DNA from: an uncultured Clostridia bacterium
GTDB lineage: Bacteria > Bacillota > Clostridia > Christensenellales > Borkfalkiaceae
Direction: 5' to 3'
Assembly (NCBI GenBank): GCA_947581885.1
Contig: CANPWF010000043.1
Coordinates: 1 to 11,602 of the forward strand
Length of the DNA stretch: 11,602 bases
Shown here: positions 7,660 to 11,602 of the stretch, in pieces
How the letters are laid out: every line of letters starts with the position of its first letter
Numbering within the stretch: the first letter of the stretch is position 1
The notes under the pieces: model-generated
Databases searched by the model: none
What the model saw: only the letters and a program-made list of their open reading frames with translations
What the model was told of the DNA's origin: nothing
Made by a program: the position numbers and the translations under genes

Positions 7660-9468
7660 ATGCTGAAAAAATTTGCGGGAATTGTCATGGGTGCGATCAT
7701 GACGGCATCGGTATGTGCGGGTGCTGTTGCGGTCGCCGCCGTCAATCGACCCGTAGCGCAGACGGAAGGGGACGCCGATCCCGCCGCCGTGCCCGCAGCT
7801 GCCGCAGAGGTGCCTACGGAATACGCCGCCTATCTCTTCGCGCACTTCGTCGGGGAAGAGGCGAATGCTTCGGAAGAGCAGATGTATTTCTCCGTCTCGA
7901 CGGATGGCTCCACGTGGTACACGCTCAATGCGTCGCGGCCCGTTCTTACCGTTTCAAAGAATAATCCCGAGGGATCCACGGGCGGCGTGCGCGATCCCAG
8001 CCTCATCAGATTGCACGACGGTTCGGGTTTCGTCGTTCTTGCGACCGACCTTTCTATTTACGATCTCGGCTTACAATATGGTAATAACAAGTGGGGCATG
8101 TCGCAAGAACACGGTAGCCGCAATATCATCATTTGGAGATCGAAAGGAGAATCCCTTACAGAGTGGGACGGTCCTTTTGCCTACGAGATCGCCGCTCCCA
8201 ACGCGACCTGCCTCTGGGCTCCCGAAGCCATTTGGGATAAGGAACAAAACGCGTACATGGTGTTCTGGTCGTCCCGCACGCAGGACAACGGCACCCAAAA
8301 GGTCTACCGTTGCTACACGACCGACTTTGAAAACTTCACCGAGCCCGAAGTGTACATCGAGTGCGACGAATCGCGTATCGACACCACGATTGTTGAGGAC
8401 AACGATGTCTACTACCGCTTTACCAAGAAAGAGAACACGAGCAAGGTCTACATGGAGAAGAGCGATTCTCTGAGCGGGAACTTCAAGTTGGTGAGCTCGT
8501 TCCGCGTTGACAGGAGAACCTATTGGAATGAAGATGGGAACTTCGAAGGCCCTACCCTGTACAAACTCAACGACGGTACGGGCTACAATCTCCTTCTCGA
8601 CCAATGGGATTACAAACCTTTCACCACAACAAACCTTGCCGAGGGGAATTTTACATCTGCAACAGCGTTTGATTTCGGTGGGCTCAGGTTCCGTCACGGT
8701 TCCTGCATTCCGATCACGCAAACCGAATATAATGCCCTCATGGGCAAGTGGGATCTCAAAACGGGTGATCAGACCGAAACGGGCGAGCTCGTGTATCATC
8801 TCAACTTCGAGGAAAATCTGAATGCGGAGACGGACGGCACGCAAAAGACCGCGGCAACTTCAACAGGGACAATCAACTACGATACGGGCTATCAAGGAAC
8901 GGGAAAAGCGGTCAAGATCAACGGGCAAGGCAACTACCTTTCGCTCGATCCTACACTCGTGAAGGGACTTAAATCGTTTACGATCTCCTTCGAGGCGAAG
9001 GCAGATTCCCTTGCTTGGACGTTCTTCATCGCGCCGAATGATAATCCTGTCCTATGGCATGCTAACAATCAATACGAGAATCAGTACTATATCGGCGGAC
9101 CGCTCCATGTTGACAGCACAGAGGGAAGATTCAAAGCAGAACGGTACAACGGAATTCCCCGTCCGTCAACGGTTGCGGAACAGAATGGCCTTGGGACGGA
9201 TTGGCATCATTATGTTATCGTCTATCATCAGTATTCGACGAAGCTCTTTATCGACGGAAAACTTGTGAGCACTGCCGTGTCCGCATGGTTGCCTACGGAA
9301 ATTCTCGGGGAAACGCCCGCCGTGTTCTACATCGGAAGATCTAATTGGGGCGAAAACCACGAATTCTCGGGCAATCTTTGCATGGATGATTTCCGCGTCT
9401 ACAACTATGTGTTGAGCGATGTCAATGCGGTGAAACTCTATACCGACTTGGGCTTGACTGCGGAATAA
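7660..9468 (+). CDS. Secreted GH43 glycoside hydrolase with C-terminal LamG-like domain
   Basis: The product is 602 residues. It starts with a signal peptide (residues 1 to ~28, MLKKF then a hydrophobic core ending AVAVAA) and an Ala/Pro-rich linker. Residues ~53-365 are a GH43 five-bladed propeller. Three catalytic acids fit the family: D112 in VRDP (base), D241 in RIDTT (pKa modulator) and E296 in FEGP (acid). WAPE at 187-190 and H346 in RHGS, near the calcium site of many members, also fit. Residues ~376-598 look like a LamG/concanavalin A-like jelly roll (YHLNFEENLN..., KLFIDGKLV, FYIGRS, MDDFRVYNYVLS), which in such enzymes often binds polysaccharide. GH43 enzymes include arabinofuranosidases, arabinanases, xylosidases and galactosidases; which one cannot be told. 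No C-terminal anchor is seen, so the enzyme is probably released or loosely wall-bound. It is followed after 13 bp by the lipoprotein gene, forming a likely two-gene operon. Confidence 0.9.
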   Translation: MLKKFAGIVMGAIMTASVCAGAVAVAAVNRPVAQTEGDADPAAVPAAAAEVPTEYAAYLFAHFVGEEANASEEQMYFSVSTDGSTWYTLNASRPVLTVSKNNPEGSTGGVRDPSLIRLHDGSGFVVLATDLSIYDLGLQYGNNKWGMSQEHGSRNIIIWRSKGESLTEWDGPFAYEIAAPNATCLWAPEAIWDKEQNAYMVFWSSRTQDNGTQKVYRCYTTDFENFTEPEVYIECDESRIDTTIVEDNDVYYRFTKKENTSKVYMEKSDSLSGNFKLVSSFRVDRRTYWNEDGNFEGPTLYKLNDGTGYNLLLDQWDYKPFTTTNLAEGNFTSATAFDFGGLRFRHGSCIPITQTEYNALMGKWDLKTGDQTETGELVYHLNFEENLNAETDGTQKTAATSTGTINYDTGYQGTGKAVKINGQGNYLSLDPTLVKGLKSFTISFEAKADSLAWTFFIAPNDNPVLWHANNQYENQYYIGGPLHVDSTEGRFKAERYNGIPRPSTVAEQNGLGTDWHHYVIVYHQYSTKLFIDGKLVSTAVSAWLPTEILGETPAVFYIGRSNWGENHEFSGNLCMDDFRVYNYVLSDVNAVKLYTDLGLTAE

Positions 9469-9481
9469 GGGGGAAAAGAGC

Positions 9482-11398
9482 ATGAAAAAGAGAATTTTTG
9501 CATTACTTTCCGTCGGGCTCGCGTTTACCGTCTGCCTCGCGGGATGCGACAACACCAAACAGACCCCCGAGGAACACACCCATACCTTCTCGCAGGATTG
9601 GACGACGGATGCCGAAAATCACTGGCATGCGGCGACTTGCGACCATGCCGATCAGCAGAGCGGAAAGGCGGCGCACAACTTCGAGATCATCGAGGATGTG
9701 AACAACACCGTCACCTGCGTTTCGGCGGGGAAAGCGCACGTCAAGTGCACCGTCTGCGGCTATGAGGACCTCTCGCACGATGTTCCCGCCCTCGGGCACT
9801 CTTTCGTGAAGCAGAGACTTTCGAGCTGTACCGAACCGACCCGCACCGTCGAAGTCTGCACCCGTTGCGGCGCAGAGCGGAACGAGCACATTCTCGGCTT
9901 GGCGAGCAGCCATAAGTTCGATACCGAGCACTTGCAACAGAACGTCCGCTACCACTATGTCGTTTGCACCGAATGCGGCGCGGTTCAATCCGGAACTCTC
10001 GGGCAGCACACCTTCCAAGATGGCGTTTGCGATTGCGGGTATACTCTCTCTGATGAGGATAAAAATGCGAACGCTGCGCTCGCTGCGGATTTCAGCTTAA
10101 AGTATACTCCCAGCACGTCGGGAAGGGCGCAGTACACCATAACAGGGCTTTCCAATGACGGACAGGGAAAGACAGAACTCGAGATTCCGTATTGGTATGC
10201 GGGAGAAGGACTCGGCGCGGGCTACGTTACGGCGATCGATAGCCATGCGTTCGAAGGCGCAGAATTCACCAAGATCACCCTTCCCGATTCTATTGATACG
10301 ATCGGCGAGCAAGCCTTCGCGAACTGCGATAGTCTCACCACGTTCACCGTTCCCTTCGGCGTGACCGAAATTAAAAAGAACACCTTCAACGGGTGCGATG
10401 CTCTTGCGAGCGTCGATCTCGGCAATCGCATTACGTCCATTAAATCGTACGCGTTTGCGGGTTGCGCTTCTCTCGCCTCGGCAAAGATCCCGAATACCGT
10501 GACATCCATCGAGGAAAGAGCGTTCTCAAACACGGGGCTTACTTCGTTCACCGCTCCCGTCGGCATGACTGAAATCGAAAACGGCGTATTCAGCGGGTGC
10601 ACAGCTCTTTCAAAAGTAGACCTTGGCAAGAACATCAGAACCATTCAACAGTACGCGTTTGAAGGAGCCGCTTTTACGAGCATTGAGCTTCCCGATTCCG
10701 TCATTACGATCGGCGAACAGGCGTTCGCGGGCACCAAGATCACCTCGTTCAAGGTTCCCTTCGGCGTGACGAAGATCGACGACGGCACCTTCAACGGGTG
10801 CAAGCAACTTGCGAGCGTCGATCTCGGCAAGCGCATCACTTCCATTCGCCCGAGCGCGTTTGCGGACTGCACGGCTCTCACCTCGATCGAGATCCCGAGC
10901 ACCGTGACGTATATCGGGATGAGAGCGTTCTCGAACACGGGGCTTACGTCGGTGGTCGTTCCCGCTTCCGTCGTGACGATGGATTCAAGCGTGTTCCGCG
11001 ATTGCAAACAGCTTACCGCTGCAGAAGTGAACATCGCAAGAACGAGCGCAGAGAGCTGCCGCAACATGGGCGGTTGGTTCGCGGGTTGCGTGAATCTCAA
11101 CTCCCTCACCCTGCCCTACGTCGGCTCCCATGCCGCCGTGAGCGACAACTATGTGGAGAACCCTTCCCTTGCGTTTGCGTTCGGGACTTCCGTTTCTCTG
11201 AGTGAGGAGAGCAATTACACCGAAGTCGACGGCTTCTATGTACCCAATTCGCTCAAAAAGGTTATCGTGCTCGGCGGCACCGTGACGGCGGATTCCTTCA
11301 AGGGTTGCTCGATGCTGACGACCATTACGCTCAAAAACGGCGTGAACGTGCAGGCAACAACGTTCGAAGGCTGTACCGCATCGGTCATCGTTGGGTGA
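9482..11398 (+). CDS. Surface lipoprotein with Cys/His repeats and BspA-type leucine-rich repeats
   Basis: The product is 638 residues. MKKRIFALLSVGLAF leads to the lipobox LAGC, with C22 as the lipidated cysteine, so it sits on the outer face of the membrane. Residues ~32-186 hold Cys/His repeats: NHWHAATCDH, then CTVC (89-92), CTRC (126-129), CTEC (162-165) and CDC (183-185), separated by GHSF/QHTF-type histidines. Such zinc-ribbon-like repeats occur in other secreted clostridial proteins. Residues ~250-515 are ~22-23-residue LRR_5 (BspA-like) repeats (AF..C..L....IP.SV..I), and residues ~525-638 are a more divergent LRR end. The repeats form a higher-order period of three (67-68 residues), itself duplicated over 408 bp. 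AGGGGG (9468-9473) lies 8 bases before the ATG. BspA-like proteins bind host proteins, other bacteria or glycans; here an adhesin or glycan-binding partner of the GH43 enzyme is inferred. Confidence 0.9.
   Translation: MKKRIFALLSVGLAFTVCLAGCDNTKQTPEEHTHTFSQDWTTDAENHWHAATCDHADQQSGKAAHNFEIIEDVNNTVTCVSAGKAHVKCTVCGYEDLSHDVPALGHSFVKQRLSSCTEPTRTVEVCTRCGAERNEHILGLASSHKFDTEHLQQNVRYHYVVCTECGAVQSGTLGQHTFQDGVCDCGYTLSDEDKNANAALAADFSLKYTPSTSGRAQYTITGLSNDGQGKTELEIPYWYAGEGLGAGYVTAIDSHAFEGAEFTKITLPDSIDTIGEQAFANCDSLTTFTVPFGVTEIKKNTFNGCDALASVDLGNRITSIKSYAFAGCASLASAKIPNTVTSIEERAFSNTGLTSFTAPVGMTEIENGVFSGCTALSKVDLGKNIRTIQQYAFEGAAFTSIELPDSVITIGEQAFAGTKITSFKVPFGVTKIDDGTFNGCKQLASVDLGKRITSIRPSAFADCTALTSIEIPSTVTYIGMRAFSNTGLTSVVVPASVVTMDSSVFRDCKQLTAAEVNIARTSAESCRNMGGWFAGCVNLNSLTLPYVGSHAAVSDNYVENPSLAFAFGTSVSLSEESNYTEVDGFYVPNSLKKVIVLGGTVTADSFKGCSMLTTITLKNGVNVQATTFEGCTASVIVG
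10247..11062 (+). repeat. 408-bp tandem duplication inside the LRR region
   Basis: Copy 1 (from 10247, GCGTTCGAAGG) and copy 2 (from 10655, GCGTTTGAAGG) align at an offset of 405-408 bases, with one codon difference. Matching landmarks are CTTCCCGATTC at 10280/10688, GTTCCCTTCGGCGTGAC at 10349/10754 and the AFSNTGLTS codons from 10520/10925. Each copy carries six leucine-rich repeats. The end of copy 2 is more divergent. Confidence 0.75.
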
Positions 11399-11405
11399 TC
11401 GGCGG

Positions 11406-11498
11406 TGAAGTTCGATCGACGGACAACGTTGGTTGACTGACGTAAGAATTTTTGAAGGTCGATCGACGGACGAGGCTATCGAAGGTCGATTGGCAGAC
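11406..11498 (+). repeat. Three short direct repeats downstream of the lipoprotein gene
   Basis: The unit is TGAAGGTCGATCGACGGAC. It occurs at 11406-11424 (one mismatch), 11453-11471, and 11480-11498 (more diverged). It contains the palindrome GTCGATCGAC. Starts are 47 and 27 bases apart. The stretch between the lipoprotein stop and the insertion sequence (11399-11526) holds no convincing gene and no strong terminator; a short T-run (11449-11453) follows only a weak stem. Confidence 0.6.
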
Positions 11499-11526
11499 GA
11501 TTGGATTTTCCGCCCCGAGGCGTTCG

Positions 11527-11602
11527 TGAAGCGAACCCCAAAAGTTGGACAATAATTTAATTAGATGAATTGTGAATGAGTTCGGTATTGAATCGGGCTC
11601 AT
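11527..11602 (-). mobile_element. Right end of an IS3-family (IS150-like) insertion sequence, cut by the window edge
   Basis: ACCCCAAAAGTTGGACA at 11535-11551 resembles the terminal inverted repeat of IS150-group elements, which begin TG and carry a (C)CCC...GTTGGAC core. A TG at 11527-11528 is the plausible outer tip. Ten bases inward lies the stop codon of a - strand frame ending like an IS3 transposase. The element's body and other end lie beyond 11602, so intactness cannot be judged. Confidence 0.7.
11561..11602 (-). CDS. IS3-family transposase, C-terminal 13 residues (partial)
   Basis: Reading leftward from the edge, the - strand encodes MSPIQYRTHSQFI followed by TAA (11563-11561). The block G-hydrophobic-SP-x-x-YR-T/x is the usual extreme C-terminus of IS150-group IS3 transposases (the DDE integrase subunit), just after the NNKR-type stretch. 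Only this tail is in the window, so the catalytic DDE residues are not visible. The call rests on a short motif plus its position beside a matching inverted-repeat end. Confidence 0.7.
   Translation of the reverse strand: MSPIQYRTHSQFI

Noticed and set aside
11406..11498. CRISPR array
   Set aside because: Only three short, diverging units with unequal spacing, no spacers of constant length and no cas genes.

Overview
The window looks like a carbohydrate-utilisation and cell-surface locus from an uncultured gut-type member of the Bacillota (Clostridia-like). This is inferred, not proven. The grounds are GGAGG-type ribosome binding sites, a lipobox lipoprotein, secreted multidomain beta-sandwich proteins held by C-terminal membrane anchors, BspA-type leucine-rich repeats, an AraC-family regulator of the Gram-positive glycan-locus type, and fairly GC-rich coding sequence. 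All five main genes lie on the + strand and cover most of the window.

Layout. (1) Positions 2-3772 hold the 3' part of a very large secreted protein. Its first ~115 residues look like the end of a GH30 glycoside hydrolase. Carbohydrate-binding-like and malectin-like modules, Ig-like repeats and a C-terminal membrane anchor follow. The catalytic part lies before the window. (2) Positions 3769-6330 overlap gene 1 by an ATGA junction and encode an 853-residue secreted protein with a malectin-like module, similar Ig-like repeats and the same kind of anchor, but no recognisable enzyme domain. (3) After 54 bp with a strong GC hairpin comes an AraC-family regulator (6385-7272). (4) A 387-bp non-coding gap (7273-7659) holds two copies of a composite palindromic repeat and candidate promoters. 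(5) A secreted GH43 hydrolase with a C-terminal LamG-like domain (7660-9468) is followed after 13 bp by (6) a lipoprotein with Cys/His repeats and BspA-type leucine-rich repeats (9482-11398). (7) The last ~200 bp contain three short direct repeats and, at the very edge, the right end of an IS3-family (IS150-like) insertion sequence on the - strand, including the last 13 transposase codons.

Working model (inference): an extracellular GH30 enzyme and a GH43 enzyme act on a hemicellulose or pectin side-chain glycan. The anchored partner of gene 1 and the LRR lipoprotein would bind glycan or host and plant surfaces. The AraC regulator would sense a sugar and control one or both transcription units. 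The substrate cannot be read from the sequence. Nothing here is clearly a wholly new system. The less ordinary points are the paired anchored surface proteins, a G8 tract at the start of the regulator that could switch it off by slippage, the nested palindromic repeat, and the 408-bp internal duplication in the LRR gene.
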